Source: Serratia marcescens (lineage in GTDB: Bacteria; Pseudomonadota; Gammaproteobacteria; Enterobacterales; Enterobacteriaceae). Taken from it: DNA of 64,000 nucleotides. Below the pieces are notes generated by a model. It saw only the letters and a list, made by a program, of their open reading frames with translations. It did not search any database and was not told the origin of the DNA. Position 1 is the stretch's first letter, and every line of letters begins with the position of its first letter. Below, piece by piece: positions 28,608-39,034 of the stretch. The position numbers and the translations under genes were made by a program. The stretch lies in NCBI GenBank assembly GCA_015548865.1, contig JADMXW010000024.1, positions 25,569-89,568 on the forward strand, written 5' to 3'.

Positions 28608-29432
28608 TTAACGTAGCGGCGCACCATAGAGCGCCAACAGTTCATTGACTTTGCTTCGCCCCATGATATTCCGGCTAATGGTGCGTCGCGCTCTGACCAC
28701 ATACAATGCCGCCCCCTGATACCACTCTCGAGTCAGTTCAGTATCATGGTTGGATATCAACACAGGAATGGCATTCTCCACCGACAATCGATGCGCCAGC
28801 GTCGCCAGGCTCTGTTGATCGATGTTATTGAAATTATTCGTGTGATACGCTGTAAAATTCGCCGTGGCGGAAAGCGGAGCATACGGTGGATCGCAATAGA
28901 CCACAGCCCCAGGAGTCGCTTTGAGCAACGTTTGCTGATAATGCTCACAAACAAAAGTGGCATTGCGCGCCTTGTGGGCGAACCAGCGTAACTCTTCTTC
29001 AGGAAAATACGGTTTTTTATAACGGCCAAAAGGCACGTTGAATTCGCCACGCATGTTATAACGACACAATCCGTTATAGCAGTGGCGATTCAGATACAAA
29101 AACAGCACTGCTCGACGATAAGGCACCGTACAAAGATTAAACTCATCCCGCAACAGATAAAACATCTCAGCTACGTTGTGTTCATCAGTGAACAGTTCAC
29201 GCGCGTCACGAATGAAATCGTCAGTTTGCGTCTTAACAATATCGTAGAGGTTGATGAGGTCGCTGTTAATGTCTGCCAGTATGTAACGGTCATATTCCGT
29301 ATTCAAAAACACTGAACCGGCACCCACAAACGGCTCTATCAGACAGTCTCCTGCAGGTAGATAGCGGCGAATTTCTTCTACCAGCGGATATTTTCCACCA
29401 GCCCATTTTAAAAAAGCGCGGTTCTTCTTCAT
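28608..29432 (-). CDS. dam: DNA adenine methyltransferase (GATC)
   Basis: Methylates adenine in GATC, directing mismatch repair and replication timing. The 274 aa protein has the alpha-class amino-methyltransferase layout: SAM-binding FLKWAGGKYPLVEEI near residue 8, target recognition in the middle, and catalytic motif IV CDPPYAPLSA near residue 178. It sits between damX and rpe in the usual order. The length is close to E. coli Dam (278 aa). Confidence 0.97.
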   Translation of the reverse strand: MKKNRAFLKWAGGKYPLVEEIRRYLPAGDCLIEPFVGAGSVFLNTEYDRYILADINSDLINLYDIVKTQTDDFIRDARELFTDEHNVAEMFYLLRDEFNLCTVPYRRAVLFLYLNRHCYNGLCRYNMRGEFNVPFGRYKKPYFPEEELRWFAHKARNATFVCEHYQQTLLKATPGAVVYCDPPYAPLSATANFTAYHTNNFNNIDQQSLATLAHRLSVENAIPVLISNHDTELTREWYQGAALYVVRARRTISRNIMGRSKVNELLALYGAPLR

Positions 29433-29512
29433 GCCGTCGTTAGTTACTCATTACATTTCAGAGCCGCGGATTGTACTCTGTGTCAGACAGCACATCAGGG
29501 CTAAAATTGGTG

Positions 29513-30532
29513 TTACTTATTCAAGTCCTGCTTCACCTGACGGATCGGCTTAACCCATGGTTTTTGCGCCTGCACGGCAGCAGGAAGCGATGACACTGCC
29601 TGCTTAGCTTGCGCAGAAGAAGCGTAAACTCCGTTAACTAATACATACCAAGGCTTACCATCTCGCTTGGTTTCATAAACCCAGGCATTGGGTAGGTTGT
29701 GCTGTTTGGCGTAAGCTTTCAGCGTCTCTGAACGTGATGCACTGCTTAATTGCAGTGTGAAATGGCTGGCGGGAGCATTTTGAATCGATCCCCCCTGCCC
29801 TGAAACCGTCGCCGAGTCCCCAGAGGATGTCGGCTTGCCTGATGTCATCGGCACTTTTTGCGCTGGCGTTAGGGCTGACTTGCTTTGGGCGGCCTTATCT
29901 TGAACGTTTTTAGCATGTGTAGATTTCTCCTGTCCCCCCTTCTCTGAGACATGGGGCGGGTTTTTCGCTGAAGGAGCTACAGTAGCAGGTGTGGTCGGCA
30001 GGGTAGTTACCGGTGAAGACCCCGACGTCGCCCCTTGAGAAAACGCGTTTACCTTCTCTTGCTGGGTCGAAAGCGCATCTGTCATGTTACCCGGCAGTTC
30101 AACCCGCTGCTGCCCGGCGGGCGGAGGCGTAACCTGCGCCTGTGTCGGAGAGCCGGAGATAGGGGGCGCATTTAAGGTTTGTGGTTGCCCAGGTGCAGTG
30201 GCGTTTCCTGATACAACGGCATTACCTGATGCGACTTCCCCTTGAGCAGGCACACCCTGCGTCATCGAAGAGGAAGAAGATAAATCGATACTCTTTTCAC
30301 CGTTGCCTGCTGACGCTGTTTGTGCACCATCAGCCGGTTTAGATGGCGATTGCAATGCAGAGCCGACACCGATAATAAGTAACACCAGTACCACAATCCC
30401 GATACCAATCATCAAATGTTGACGAGAGAGCGCTAACTGCGGCGCAGAAAGACGGGGACTGCGTTGCTGACGTTGTGGTCGTCGATCGCTGGTATCCGGT
30501 TTTAACTCATCTTCTGGTTTAAATTCGTCCAT
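29513..30532 (-). CDS. damX: Cell division protein DamX (SPOR domain)
   Basis: Inner-membrane division protein recruited to the septum by its SPOR domain, which binds denuded peptidoglycan. The 339 aa protein has a cytoplasmic basic segment (residues 1-40), one membrane helix (MIGIGIVVLVLLIIGVGSAL, about 41-60), a long Pro/Ser/Gln/Thr-rich periplasmic linker, and a C-terminal SPOR domain from about residue 257 (FTLQLSSASRSETLKAYAKQ). It is shorter than E. coli DamX (428 aa), the difference being in the low-complexity linker. Placed between aroB and dam as expected. Confidence 0.93.
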   Translation of the reverse strand: MDEFKPEDELKPDTSDRRPQRQQRSPRLSAPQLALSRQHLMIGIGIVVLVLLIIGVGSALQSPSKPADGAQTASAGNGEKSIDLSSSSSMTQGVPAQGEVASGNAVVSGNATAPGQPQTLNAPPISGSPTQAQVTPPPAGQQRVELPGNMTDALSTQQEKVNAFSQGATSGSSPVTTLPTTPATVAPSAKNPPHVSEKGGQEKSTHAKNVQDKAAQSKSALTPAQKVPMTSGKPTSSGDSATVSGQGGSIQNAPASHFTLQLSSASRSETLKAYAKQHNLPNAWVYETKRDGKPWYVLVNGVYASSAQAKQAVSSLPAAVQAQKPWVKPIRQVKQDLNK

Positions 30533-30666
30533 TTAAACCCCTCCAACTGAAAAGCACATACCCGCTGCGCGGCAAGCGGAGCGAATTATTGAATTATAAG
30601 ACATTATCTTCTATTAACCATAAACCATCAGCGTGAATATGTCTGCAAATACCCGAAAAACTACGT

Positions 30667-31752
30667 TCATGCCCGGCAATCGGCAATCGACGCCAACACA
30701 ATATCGTGTGCTACGCCGCCACGCACTTCCGAGCGTCCAATAGCAGTGGGCAAGACAAGGCGCAGTTCACCAGCCTGTACCTTTTTATCACGCATCATGT
30801 GGGGAAGATAAGATTCTGGTAGCATCACATCCGGGCCATGAACAGGCAACCCAGCACGCACCAGCAATGCATGAATGCGATCAATATCCGACGAGTTGAA
30901 CTGACCAATCCTTCTCGCCGCATGTGCAGCCATCATCATACCCGCAGCGACGGCTTCACCATGTAGCCAGTTGCCATAGCCCATTTCAGCTTCAATGGCA
31001 TGACCATACGTATGACCCAGGTTAAGTAGCGCACGCATTCCACTTTCGCGTTCATCCGCAGCAACGACGTCCGCCTTCAGTTCACAGCAGCGGCGAATAC
31101 AGTAAGAGAGCGCCGATGGCTCCAGCGCACATACTGCCTCGAGATTATTCTCCAACCAAACGAAGAACTCGCCATCAAGAATAATCCCATATTTGATCAC
31201 CTCGGCCAAACCGGAAGAAAACTCCCGGGCCGGTAAGGTGCGCAGACAATCCAAATCGATAACGACAGAAGCAGGCTGGTAGAACGCGCCAATCATATTT
31301 TTACCGAGCGGATGATTTACCGCGGTTTTCCCGCCGACAGAAGAGTCCACCTGCGATAGCAGCGTTGTTGGCACTTGAATAAAACGCACACCACGCTGAT
31401 AGCTGGCAGCAGCAAAGCCCGCGAGATCGCCAATCACGCCACCACCCAAGGCAACGATCGTTGTGTCTCGACCATGCGGTTTTTGCAGCAATGCGGTAAA
31501 AACGTCGTCCAAAACCGTGAGCGATTTGTACTGCTCGCCGTCTGGCAATATGACATTGTCGACTCTCACGCCTGCCTGTTCCAGCACACGGCTCACCGCT
31601 TCAAGATAGAGCGGTGCCAGTGTCTGGTTGGTCACCAACATCACCTGTTCGCCCGCGGCCAGCGGCATAAAAGAAGCTGGGTCAGCAAGCAACCCAGCAG
31701 CTATCGTAATGGGATAGCTGCGTTCCCCTAATGTTACGGTAATTCTTTCCAT
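30667..31752 (-). CDS. aroB: 3-dehydroquinate synthase
   Basis: Second step of the shikimate pathway: DAHP to 3-dehydroquinate, NAD+ and Zn2+ dependent. The 361 aa protein shows NAD-binding [20 protein letters not shown] near residue 93 and metal ligands in the [20 protein letters not shown] and [12 protein letters not shown] regions. It follows aroK by 48 bp, forming the aroKB pair that begins this housekeeping operon. Confidence 0.97.
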   Translation of the reverse strand: MERITVTLGERSYPITIAAGLLADPASFMPLAAGEQVMLVTNQTLAPLYLEAVSRVLEQAGVRVDNVILPDGEQYKSLTVLDDVFTALLQKPHGRDTTIVALGGGVIGDLAGFAAASYQRGVRFIQVPTTLLSQVDSSVGGKTAVNHPLGKNMIGAFYQPASVVIDLDCLRTLPAREFSSGLAEVIKYGIILDGEFFVWLENNLEAVCALEPSALSYCIRRCCELKADVVAADERESGMRALLNLGHTYGHAIEAEMGYGNWLHGEAVAAGMMMAAHAARRIGQFNSSDIDRIHALLVRAGLPVHGPDVMLPESYLPHMMRDKKVQAGELRLVLPTAIGRSEVRGGVAHDIVLASIADCRA

Positions 31753-31800
31753 GCGCGTGGTTCACCCGCTTGGCCCCGGAGCTCAGGGCGATGTTGTTAC

Positions 31801-32322
31801 TCAGTTGCCATCCAACATACTGATAATCTGGTTGGCAACCACCTTGGCGCTCTGCTCGTCAGTACGAATGGTGACATCAGCAATTTCTTCATACAGCGGG
31901 TTACGCTCTCTTGCTAACGCCTCCAGCACTTCGCGTGGCGGATCCTCTACCTGAAGCAGAGGACGCTTTTTGTCACGCTGCGTGCGCGCCAACTGTTTTT
32001 CAATGGTGGTTTCCAAATAGACCACAACGCCGCGCGCAGACAAGCGATTGCGAGTCTCGCGTGATTTTACCGAACCACCTCCGGTGGCCAGTACGATACC
32101 CTGTTTCTCGGTTAATTCGTTGATGACTTTTTCTTCACGATCGCGAAAACCTTCTTCGCCTTCGAGATCAAAAACCCAGCCCACATCAGCCCCGGTGCGT
32201 CGCTCAATTTCTTGATCAGAGTCGAAAAACTCCATATTGAGTTGCTGAGCTAACTGACGGCCAATAGTGCTTTTGCCGGCACCCATAGGCCCAACCAGAA
32301 AGATATTGCGTTTCTCTGCCAT
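31801..32322 (-). CDS. aroK: Shikimate kinase I
   Basis: Phosphorylates shikimate in aromatic amino acid synthesis, 173 aa. Walker [16 protein letters not shown] lies near residue 11. The shikimate-binding Asp (FFDSDQEIE), the RE-containing [14 protein letters not shown] motif (ATGGGSV), and lid region KKRPLL are all visible. First gene of aroK-aroB-damX-dam-rpe-gph-trpS; the promoter should lie in the 336-bp gap upstream. Confidence 0.97.
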   Translation of the reverse strand: MAEKRNIFLVGPMGAGKSTIGRQLAQQLNMEFFDSDQEIERRTGADVGWVFDLEGEEGFRDREEKVINELTEKQGIVLATGGGSVKSRETRNRLSARGVVVYLETTIEKQLARTQRDKKRPLLQVEDPPREVLEALARERNPLYEEIADVTIRTDEQSAKVVANQIISMLDGN

Positions 32323-32658
32323 GTTTTTTGGTATTACTAAGACAATTCGTTAATGATAACCCGCCCCGCCAATCAACCCAGCGACGGGACCTAAACTGAA
32401 ACCTCATGAGCGATAGTTCGAGAATCAGACAGAAAATTATCTCAATACTCAGGGGCGTTTGGCAACCGAATAAAATATATCGCCCTGTGTCAAACGGCAA
32501 ATAGCGTATTTATTCGGCATCTTCCGGTAAGATAATTCCGCTTCGACAGACCGCAGCGCTCAATGGGCTAACCTTGTATGCTAAATCCAGCGCAGCGTCA
32601 AACTGAGAAAGCGGAAACGGGTAAATCTTGGACCTCAGCGCACATCGTTAAGTGTCTA
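32323..32658 (-). promoter_or_regulatory. Upstream region of aroK
   Basis: 336 bp between hofQ and aroK, co-oriented. By analogy with E. coli it carries the aroKB promoters. I could not identify individual elements, and no small gene was convincing. Confidence 0.4.
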
Positions 32659-33900
32659 TCAGGGCGAAGCGACGACTAGTGTTGGGGTGATAAAAATCAC
32701 CAGTTCACGCCGTTTGTGCTCATGTCGTTGATGCTGAAACAGTGAGCCCAGCAACGGAATATCACCCAGTATGGGCACTTTTCGCTCCCCATGGTTTTTT
32801 TGCTGCTGGAAAATCCCGCCCAACACAATCGTCTCACCATCAGACACCGTAACCTGTGTTTGGATTTCTTGCTTGTCGATCGCTAATGTTTCGCCATTGT
32901 CGCTTTGTTTAATGACCAATCCCGGCATGTTTTGGCTGATTTTCAAATTCAATGTAATTTTGCCCTCACGCAATACTGAGGGCGTCACTTCCATCCCCAG
33001 TACTGCATCTTTAAACTGGATAGCGGTGGCTCCACTGGCGCCGCTAGACACTTGATAAGGAATTTCCGTTCCTTGCTTGATGCTCGCCATTTGTTTGTGT
33101 GCGGTAAAAAGACGCGGACTGGCTATGATTTCGACCTGATTCTCTTGCTCTAGCGCTGATAGTTCCAAATCGAGCAGACGGCCATTCAAGCGTGCCAGAT
33201 TAAACCCGATATTTCCTGCGGGCGACTCCACCGGCAAGTTAACGTTAAAATCATTCAAACGCAGTGCCCGACCTGAATTCACGGGCTCGCTCATCCCCCA
33301 GCTGACGCCCAAAGCCCGTAAGCTTTCGCTGCTGATAGTGACGATATGTGCTGCCAATTGCACTTGGGCAACGGGTTGATCCAGCGCGTCAACCCACGTC
33401 TGTAATTGCTGCAATGCCGCAGGCGCATCGCGAACCAACAGCGTATTGGTACGCGAATCAGCACTTACGCTGCCTTGTTCTGACAACAGCGTACCGCGCA
33501 GTGCCAGTACACTGCTAGCGACCTCTTCCGCATTGGCGTATTGCAGAGTGAAAAAGCGATTCTCCAGCACAGACTGACGAACTTCCCCCGCACGAGAAGA
33601 AACCAGTAACACGTTGCCTTTCCGTTCAACCGACAACCCGCCCTGAAGGGCAACGATTTCCAACGCCTGCTGCCAGGGAATATTGTTCAAACGCAGGCTC
33701 ATCACACCACCAACACCGGGCGCTATCACCACATTCAAACGCTGGTGTTCGGCAAGGGCTTGCACGATTTTTTGCACTGGAGCATCATTAAACATCAATG
33801 AAATGGGCTGTGATGGTGCCTGCGCAAATACAGTATGTACAACACCCTGCATAGCACACAATAACGCGATGATGACCCTCAATTTGCTCATCCGTTTCAT
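32659..33900 (-). CDS. hofQ: HofQ, secretin of the DNA-uptake/type IV pilus-like system
   Basis: Outer-membrane secretin related to PilQ, 413 aa. In E. coli the hofMNOPQ genes are needed to use DNA as a nutrient. A Sec signal (start MKRMSKLRVIIALLCAMQG) is followed by N-domains (MFNDAPVQKIVQALAEHQRL) and the C-terminal secretin core with VPILGDIPLLGSLFQH and ELVIFITPTLV. It is last of the hofMNOPQ set on the minus strand. Start at 33900 or two codons into it is equally plausible. Confidence 0.92.
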   Translation of the reverse strand: MKRMSKLRVIIALLCAMQGVVHTVFAQAPSQPISLMFNDAPVQKIVQALAEHQRLNVVIAPGVGGVMSLRLNNIPWQQALEIVALQGGLSVERKGNVLLVSSRAGEVRQSVLENRFFTLQYANAEEVASSVLALRGTLLSEQGSVSADSRTNTLLVRDAPAALQQLQTWVDALDQPVAQVQLAAHIVTISSESLRALGVSWGMSEPVNSGRALRLNDFNVNLPVESPAGNIGFNLARLNGRLLDLELSALEQENQVEIIASPRLFTAHKQMASIKQGTEIPYQVSSGASGATAIQFKDAVLGMEVTPSVLREGKITLNLKISQNMPGLVIKQSDNGETLAIDKQEIQTQVTVSDGETIVLGGIFQQQKNHGERKVPILGDIPLLGSLFQHQRHEHKRRELVIFITPTLVVASP

Positions 33901-33933
33901 CCTTGATTTCCTCCGCGTTCAGCGATGATTTTT

Positions 33934-34314
33934 TCACTGCATATCAGTGCTCTGCGATAACCACCTAGGAGGCAACTTCCACATCCATCTCTGTTCGCGT
34001 CCCGCTGCATCCATCACGCGTTTCTCCACCTCAACCCCATATTCATCGATGGTTATGACTACCCACCCAGTGGTCGCCACAGCATCCCCCACATTCACCA
34101 TGACCCACCCCTGTCCTGGCGCAGAAAGCCACCCAGACCACCCAGTTGAATGCCCAATCACACCTTCAAGCACCCATAGTGCAATTGCATCCTCACTGGG
34201 AATATGTCCAGTTATTGGTTGAAAAATGTCACGTTCCACGGAGACCGTATTGCTGTGCACCATCGGTGATAACAGGGCCATTGCCAACACCCCTCCTTGA
34301 CGCCATTTCATCAC
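33934..34314 (-). CDS. hofP: HofP, PilP-like accessory protein
   Basis: Short exported protein (126 aa) between hofO and hofQ. The N-terminus has a signal-like hydrophobic stretch (GGVLAMALLSPMVHS) and the body resembles the beta domain of PilP-type pilotins: GVIGHSTGWSGWLSAPGQGWVMV and VGDAVATTGWVV. It overlaps hofO by 4 bp (ATGA). Divergent in sequence, so mainly called by position and size. Confidence 0.8.
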   Translation of the reverse strand: MMKWRQGGVLAMALLSPMVHSNTVSVERDIFQPITGHIPSEDAIALWVLEGVIGHSTGWSGWLSAPGQGWVMVNVGDAVATTGWVVITIDEYGVEVEKRVMDAAGREQRWMWKLPPRWLSQSTDMQ

Positions 34315-34853
34315 AGCCTCTCTTCGTCGATACTGGGAAGGGTAAGCTGCATTTCCAGATGCAATGCATCTTGTTGCGAGCTGATGGCAAGCGAATGGAT
34401 ATGCAGAGGTTGTGACGAGGAGGATAGCTGTTGAATGAACATCTGTGCACCATGAAAGTTAGTGCTCACTATCACAGACCATAGTTGAAAACGTTCAGAA
34501 GCAGGAGGGGTTAATGTCAACAAATCCGCTCCTGAAGTGAAGAGCGGGTGAAGAAGACGATCTGATAGCGTTGCTCCAACCTCATCAGTCAGTTTATCTG
34601 GCAGGGAGTCCCACTGCTGTTGTAAGGTCAGCTGCGCAGGAAGATCCTCAAGGCGCCATATCAGCGCAGCGCTTGCTCCTCTCGTTTGCAAAATATGCTG
34701 CCGCGCGCGCTCCACTGCGACTCGCTCCGGTTTCAGCACGGTGTAATAGCCAAACGCGACCATTACACCGATCACCAAACTTTGCACCAACCGCTGAACC
34801 CAACGCGAACTCGCCATAAACATCAGCCAAAAGGAACGCATGCTATTCATCAT
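34311..34853 (-). CDS. hofO: HofO, PilO-like inner-membrane protein
   Basis: About 180 aa; PilO-like by position. One membrane helix near the N-terminus (LVQSLVIGVMVAFGYYTVL) and a periplasmic alpha/beta part. Several ATGs are possible (34880, 34853, 34850, 34841). I favour 34853 because an AGGT-type site lies about 9 nt upstream and it overlaps the end of hofN slightly. The family evolves fast, so function rests on the operon. Confidence 0.8.
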   Translation of the reverse strand: MMNSMRSFWLMFMASSRWVQRLVQSLVIGVMVAFGYYTVLKPERVAVERARQHILQTRGASAALIWRLEDLPAQLTLQQQWDSLPDKLTDEVGATLSDRLLHPLFTSGADLLTLTPPASERFQLWSVIVSTNFHGAQMFIQQLSSSSQPLHIHSLAISSQQDALHLEMQLTLPSIDEERL

Positions 34854-35436
34854 GTGGAAAAACCTGCTGGGAAAGCACATCGGTGTCCCAGTCTGCCTGG
34901 AGATGAAATGTCAGTGTGGGTATGGCGCTAGCGGTTGAAGACACGGTTTCCTGACGCGCCTGAATCAACCGAACCGTTGTCAGCACCGTCTCTGTTTCTA
35001 ACCGAGAACTAAAGCGCACGATATCAGCATAGTCATGGCCTCTCCCAATCAGATTTACCTTACCGTCCTGTACTGTCATGGCGGTGAGCCACAGCCCGTC
35101 AGGCAGTATCTGCGTCAGTTGTTTTAACAGTTGCTCAACTTTCCGGTTATGCGCCCGCGTCTTGTTAGCTGCCTGCTGTTTCGATTGCTGATGTTGCAGT
35201 GCCCTCATTAGCTGTTGTACCTCGCGCAGCTGTCCGCTGTAAGTTTGCTGCTCTTGTTGCAGCAAGTGCAGTGTTTCCTCCAACGCGCAGCGTTGCTGGG
35301 TGAGCATCCCACGGAATACCGCCAGAGTAGTCAATAACCCTACCGTGAAAAACAGCAGCCACAGCCACCAACGGCGCGTCTCTCGCATCAGTCGATGTTG
35401 ACGCCACGGCAGCAAATTGACCCGAAAGGCGTGCAT
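34843..35436 (-). CDS. hofN: HofN, PilN-like inner-membrane protein
   Basis: 197 aa from ATG 35436, which shares a base with the hofM stop (TGATG). The PilN signature VNLLPWRQHRLMRETRRWW lies at residues 5-23; this segment binds PilM. It is followed by a membrane helix (LWLLFFTVGLLTTLAVF), a coiled-coil rich in Gln and Leu (residues 55-110), and a small domain with LLKQLTQILPDGLWLTAM. A 34-codon longer frame exists but lies inside hofM. Confidence 0.88.
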   Translation of the reverse strand: MHAFRVNLLPWRQHRLMRETRRWWLWLLFFTVGLLTTLAVFRGMLTQQRCALEETLHLLQQEQQTYSGQLREVQQLMRALQHQQSKQQAANKTRAHNRKVEQLLKQLTQILPDGLWLTAMTVQDGKVNLIGRGHDYADIVRFSSRLETETVLTTVRLIQARQETVSSTASAIPTLTFHLQADWDTDVLSQQVFPHDE

Positions 35437-36293
35437 CAATCTTCTGCCCGTAAAGCCAGCCCCCCGGCCACCACAAACTGGGAAGGGTATTGTGGTAACG
35501 GTGGATAGGCCTGATGCAAGATGGCGAAAGGTGACCATAATGTCAGTGGATGTGCAGAAGGCGGAATATCCTCTCCCCCCTCGCCGCTGTAATACACCTC
35601 ATCACCCATATCTCCGTGATAGTGATTACTCACACAGGTGATGATGTCTTCGGTATGTACCACTGCCTCTTTAGGGATAACGCCAAACGACAGTGGTTGG
35701 GATAAGGGCGAGGCCCACAACCAGTGATTGGCATCAAGACAGTGCAGCAGCAGAGAAGCAGAATCCACCCTTGCCAATTGGGCCATGGTACGCAAGGCAC
35801 AAGGAACAATATCCAATACGTCTGGCGTTAGCCCGGCACGATGCAGGCACTGATTCCATTGAGTCACCTCGTCACGTTTAGCTGCCGTGATCAACAATGA
35901 GCCCGGTGACTGAGGTTCGGTGCGGTAATCAAGCACCAGAGACTCACGGCCAATAGGAAACTGGCGCGCCGCCTGATGATCAATATACCAACCGCGCTCC
36001 GGTTCGCGCAGGCGGTTGTCGGGGGCAGCCATCCGCTGTTGCAACACGCGTTGAGCTGGGAAGCCAACGCGCAACGACAGTCGGCGAGGCAACGCACGCC
36101 GCCATTGTGTCAGGGCATCGCACAATGCATCGGAATGTTGTAAACTTCCGTCCCTTAACGTGTCCGCAGGCAACGGGATTTGCCACCACTGACGCAGTTG
36201 CCAGCCATGACGGCGACGCTGAACGGCTAGGGCACGCATACATCCGTTTTGTATATCTAACCCAACCTGCCAATTGTGATAAGCCATGCTCAA
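35436..36293 (-). CDS. hofM: HofM, PilM-like ATPase-fold protein
   Basis: Cytoplasmic actin-like PilM relative, 285 aa, first gene of hofMNOPQ. The N-terminus WQVGLDIQNGCMRALAVQRRR resembles the phosphate-1 motif of PilM. Other parts are weakly conserved. The start at 36293 or two codons in (MAYHNW) both fit. It is divergent from mrcA across about 150 bp, the expected arrangement. Confidence 0.88.
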   Translation of the reverse strand: MSMAYHNWQVGLDIQNGCMRALAVQRRRHGWQLRQWWQIPLPADTLRDGSLQHSDALCDALTQWRRALPRRLSLRVGFPAQRVLQQRMAAPDNRLREPERGWYIDHQAARQFPIGRESLVLDYRTEPQSPGSLLITAAKRDEVTQWNQCLHRAGLTPDVLDIVPCALRTMAQLARVDSASLLLHCLDANHWLWASPLSQPLSFGVIPKEAVVHTEDIITCVSNHYHGDMGDEVYYSGEGGEDIPPSAHPLTLWSPFAILHQAYPPLPQYPSQFVVAGGLALRAED

Positions 36294-36440
36294 TGCGACC
36301 TCTCCATCGTCGTTGAGAAGAGCACGCGTTGCTAAAAACGTGTGCTGAATAAAAGAACGTATCCACAGTGCAGGCTTACCTTTATACTAGCGGGCAATTG
36401 TTTAGAAACTGTCCACACGCTACTGAATGGAAAATTCCAG

Positions 36441-38990
36441 GTGAAGTTCGTAAAGTATTTATTCATCCTTGCAGTGACTTGCATTCTGCTAGGAGCCGCG
36501 TCGATATATGGGTTATACCGTTATATCGAGCCTCAATTGCCCGATGTGGCAACGTTAAAAGATGTCCGTTTACAAACGCCGATGCAGGTGTTCAGCGCCG
36601 ATGGCGAGCTGATTGCTCAATTCGGAGAGAAGCGCCGTATCCCGCTGAAGCTGGCCCAAATTCCGCCTGAAATGGTTCACGCTTTTATCGCAACTGAAGA
36701 CAGCCGTTTTTACGATCACCACGGTGTCGATCCGGTGGGAATTATTCGTGCCGCAACGATCGCGTTGACCTCTGGGCACGCATCGCAAGGGGCAAGTACC
36801 ATTACGCAACAGCTAGCGCGTAACTTCTTTTTAAGCCCGGAACGCACCCTGATCCGTAAGATCAAAGAAGTGTTTCTGGCGATCCGTATTGAGCAGTTGC
36901 TGACCAAAGACGAGATCCTTGAGCTTTACCTCAATAAAATCTACCTCGGGTATCGCGCCTACGGTGTAGGTGCCGCTGCTCACGTCTATTTTGGTCGCTC
37001 GGTAGAGCAACTGACGCTGAGCCAAATGGCGACTATCGCCGGGTTGCCTAAAGCGCCATCGACCTTTAATCCGCTTTACTCTTACGATCGCGCCGTGGCA
37101 CGTCGTAACGTAGTGCTGGCTCGTATGCGCGATGAAAATTACATCACGCAGGCACAGTATGATCAGGCGCGTAACGAGAAACTGGTGGCTGATTACCACG
37201 CTCCGGAAATTGCTTTCTCTGCGCCATACTTGGCAGAGATGGTGCGCCAGGAAATGGTGAAACGCTACGGCGAAGATGCCTATAACGATGGCTACAAGGT
37301 GTACACCACCATCACCAAAAAGCGCCAGCTCGCCGCAGAAGAAGCATTGCGTAATAACGTCATGGCCTATGATATGCGTCATGGTTACCGCGGCCCGGAA
37401 AAAGTGCTGTGGAAAGTAGGCGAAAGCGCATGGGATCAGACTCGCATCATCAATGAGTTGAAAAATACGCCAAATTACGGCCCGCTTTACCCTGCAGTCA
37501 TCACTCAAAGCGATGCCGACAAAGCAACCGCGCTAATGGCCGATGGTAGCAACATCGTGCTGCCGATGGCGGGCATGAAATGGGCACGCCCATTCAAATC
37601 TGACGTATTACAAGGGGCGATGCCACGCCGCGTCACAGATGTAGTACAAAATGGTCAGAAGGTGTGGGTGCGCAAGGTCGGGAATGACTGGTGGCTGGGG
37701 CAAGCGCCAGATGTTAACTCAGCCATTGTATCAATGAATCCCTCTAATGGTGCCATTGAGGCACTGGTAGGGGGCTTTGATTTTAATCAGAGCAAATTCA
37801 ACCGCGCCACCCAGGCACTGCGCCAGATTGGCTCCAATATCAAACCGTTCCTGTATACCGCCGCTATGGATAAAGGGCTCACACTGGCTACTATTCTCAA
37901 CGATGTGCCAATCACCCGTTGGGATGCAGGTGCAGGTTCAGACTGGAGTCCGAAGAACTCTCCTGCAACCTACGACGGCCCGATTCGGTTACGTCAGGGA
38001 TTGGGGCAGTCCAAGAACGTGGTGATGGTGCGCGCAATGCGTGCTATGGGCGTCGATTACGCGGCGGACTACTTACAGCGTTTCGGCTTCCCACAGCAAA
38101 ACATTGTTCGTACCGAGTCACTCGCGTTGGGTGCAGCGTCCTTCACGCCGCTACAAGTTGTCAGAGGCTATGCCGTGATGGCCAACGGCGGGTATCTGGT
38201 TGATCCTTATTTTATTTCCCGCATCGAGAATGACACTGGTAACGTGCTCTTTAACGCAACGCCAAAAACGGTGTGCGATACCTGTAATCTGCCGCTGGTG
38301 TATGGCGAAACGCCGCGTTCAGCCATCCTCTCCGCAGACAGCATGGAAAACGTTGCTACGTCGTTAGAGCAGCAAGGTGGCGTCTCTCAGCCGCAGATCG
38401 ACGCTGTAACGCCGACCGAAGCGCAAGCAAGTACATTACCGTACGCCCCTCATGTGATAAGCACGCCATTATCGTTCCTGATAAAGAGTGCGCTAAACAG
38501 TAACATCTTTGGCGAGCCCGGCTGGATGGGAACAGGCTGGCGAGCGGGTAAAGATTTGCAACGCCATGACATTGGGGGCAAAACGGGTACCACCAACAGC
38601 TCCAAGGATGCCTGGTTCTCCGGCTACGGCCCTAATCTTGTCACCTCTGTATGGATTGGCTTTGACGATCACCGCCGCGATTTAGGCCGCAGCACCGTTT
38701 CTGGCGCGATTAAAGATCAGATTTCTGGCTATGAAGGTGGCGCAAAGAGTGCCCAACCCGCGTGGGATGATTATATGAAAGTCGCCCTGCAAGGTGTGCC
38801 GGAGCAGCCGCTGACACCGCCGCCCGGCGTTGTTACCGTCACCATTGATCGTTACACTGGCAAGCTCTCCAACGGCGGTGGTAACAGCCGTGCGGAGTAT
38901 TTTATTGAGGGTACACAGCCTACGGAGTTTGACGTTCACGAAGCGGGCACGACCTTGATGGAAAACGGTCAGAGCGAAGAACTGTTTTAA
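36441..38990 (+). CDS. mrcA: Penicillin-binding protein 1A (bifunctional)
   Basis: Class A PBP for peptidoglycan synthesis, 849 aa from GTG 36441 (KFVKYLFILAVTCILLGAAS), which matches the E. coli start. A membrane helix lies at residues 5-25. The glycosyltransferase domain follows with catalytic Glu in ATEDSRFYDHHGVDP and GASTITQQLARN. The OB-like insert comes next. The transpeptidase has SxxK in GSNIKPFLYTAAMDKG, SKN in GLGQSKNVVMVRAM and KTG in GGKTGTTNSSKDAWF. The frame is open 33 codons further upstream with an ATG at 36342, but that part is not family-like. Converges on nudE with a terminator between. Confidence 0.96.
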   Translation: MKFVKYLFILAVTCILLGAASIYGLYRYIEPQLPDVATLKDVRLQTPMQVFSADGELIAQFGEKRRIPLKLAQIPPEMVHAFIATEDSRFYDHHGVDPVGIIRAATIALTSGHASQGASTITQQLARNFFLSPERTLIRKIKEVFLAIRIEQLLTKDEILELYLNKIYLGYRAYGVGAAAHVYFGRSVEQLTLSQMATIAGLPKAPSTFNPLYSYDRAVARRNVVLARMRDENYITQAQYDQARNEKLVADYHAPEIAFSAPYLAEMVRQEMVKRYGEDAYNDGYKVYTTITKKRQLAAEEALRNNVMAYDMRHGYRGPEKVLWKVGESAWDQTRIINELKNTPNYGPLYPAVITQSDADKATALMADGSNIVLPMAGMKWARPFKSDVLQGAMPRRVTDVVQNGQKVWVRKVGNDWWLGQAPDVNSAIVSMNPSNGAIEALVGGFDFNQSKFNRATQALRQIGSNIKPFLYTAAMDKGLTLATILNDVPITRWDAGAGSDWSPKNSPATYDGPIRLRQGLGQSKNVVMVRAMRAMGVDYAADYLQRFGFPQQNIVRTESLALGAASFTPLQVVRGYAVMANGGYLVDPYFISRIENDTGNVLFNATPKTVCDTCNLPLVYGETPRSAILSADSMENVATSLEQQGGVSQPQIDAVTPTEAQASTLPYAPHVISTPLSFLIKSALNSNIFGEPGWMGTGWRAGKDLQRHDIGGKTGTTNSSKDAWFSGYGPNLVTSVWIGFDDHRRDLGRSTVSGAIKDQISGYEGGAKSAQPAWDDYMKVALQGVPEQPLTPPPGVVTVTIDRYTGKLSNGGGNSRAEYFIEGTQPTEFDVHEAGTTLMENGQSEELF

Positions 38991-39005
38991 CCTGTCATAG
39001 GATGA

Positions 39006-39031
39006 TTCCTCCCGGTGAGAACCGGGGGGAA
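39006..39031. terminator. Terminator between mrcA and nudE
   Basis: Stem TTCCTCCCGGT / ACCGGGGGGAA with a GAGA loop, 16 bp after mrcA and directly at the end of the convergent nudE. Followed by AATATTATT. Confidence 0.7.
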
Positions 39032-39034
39032 ATA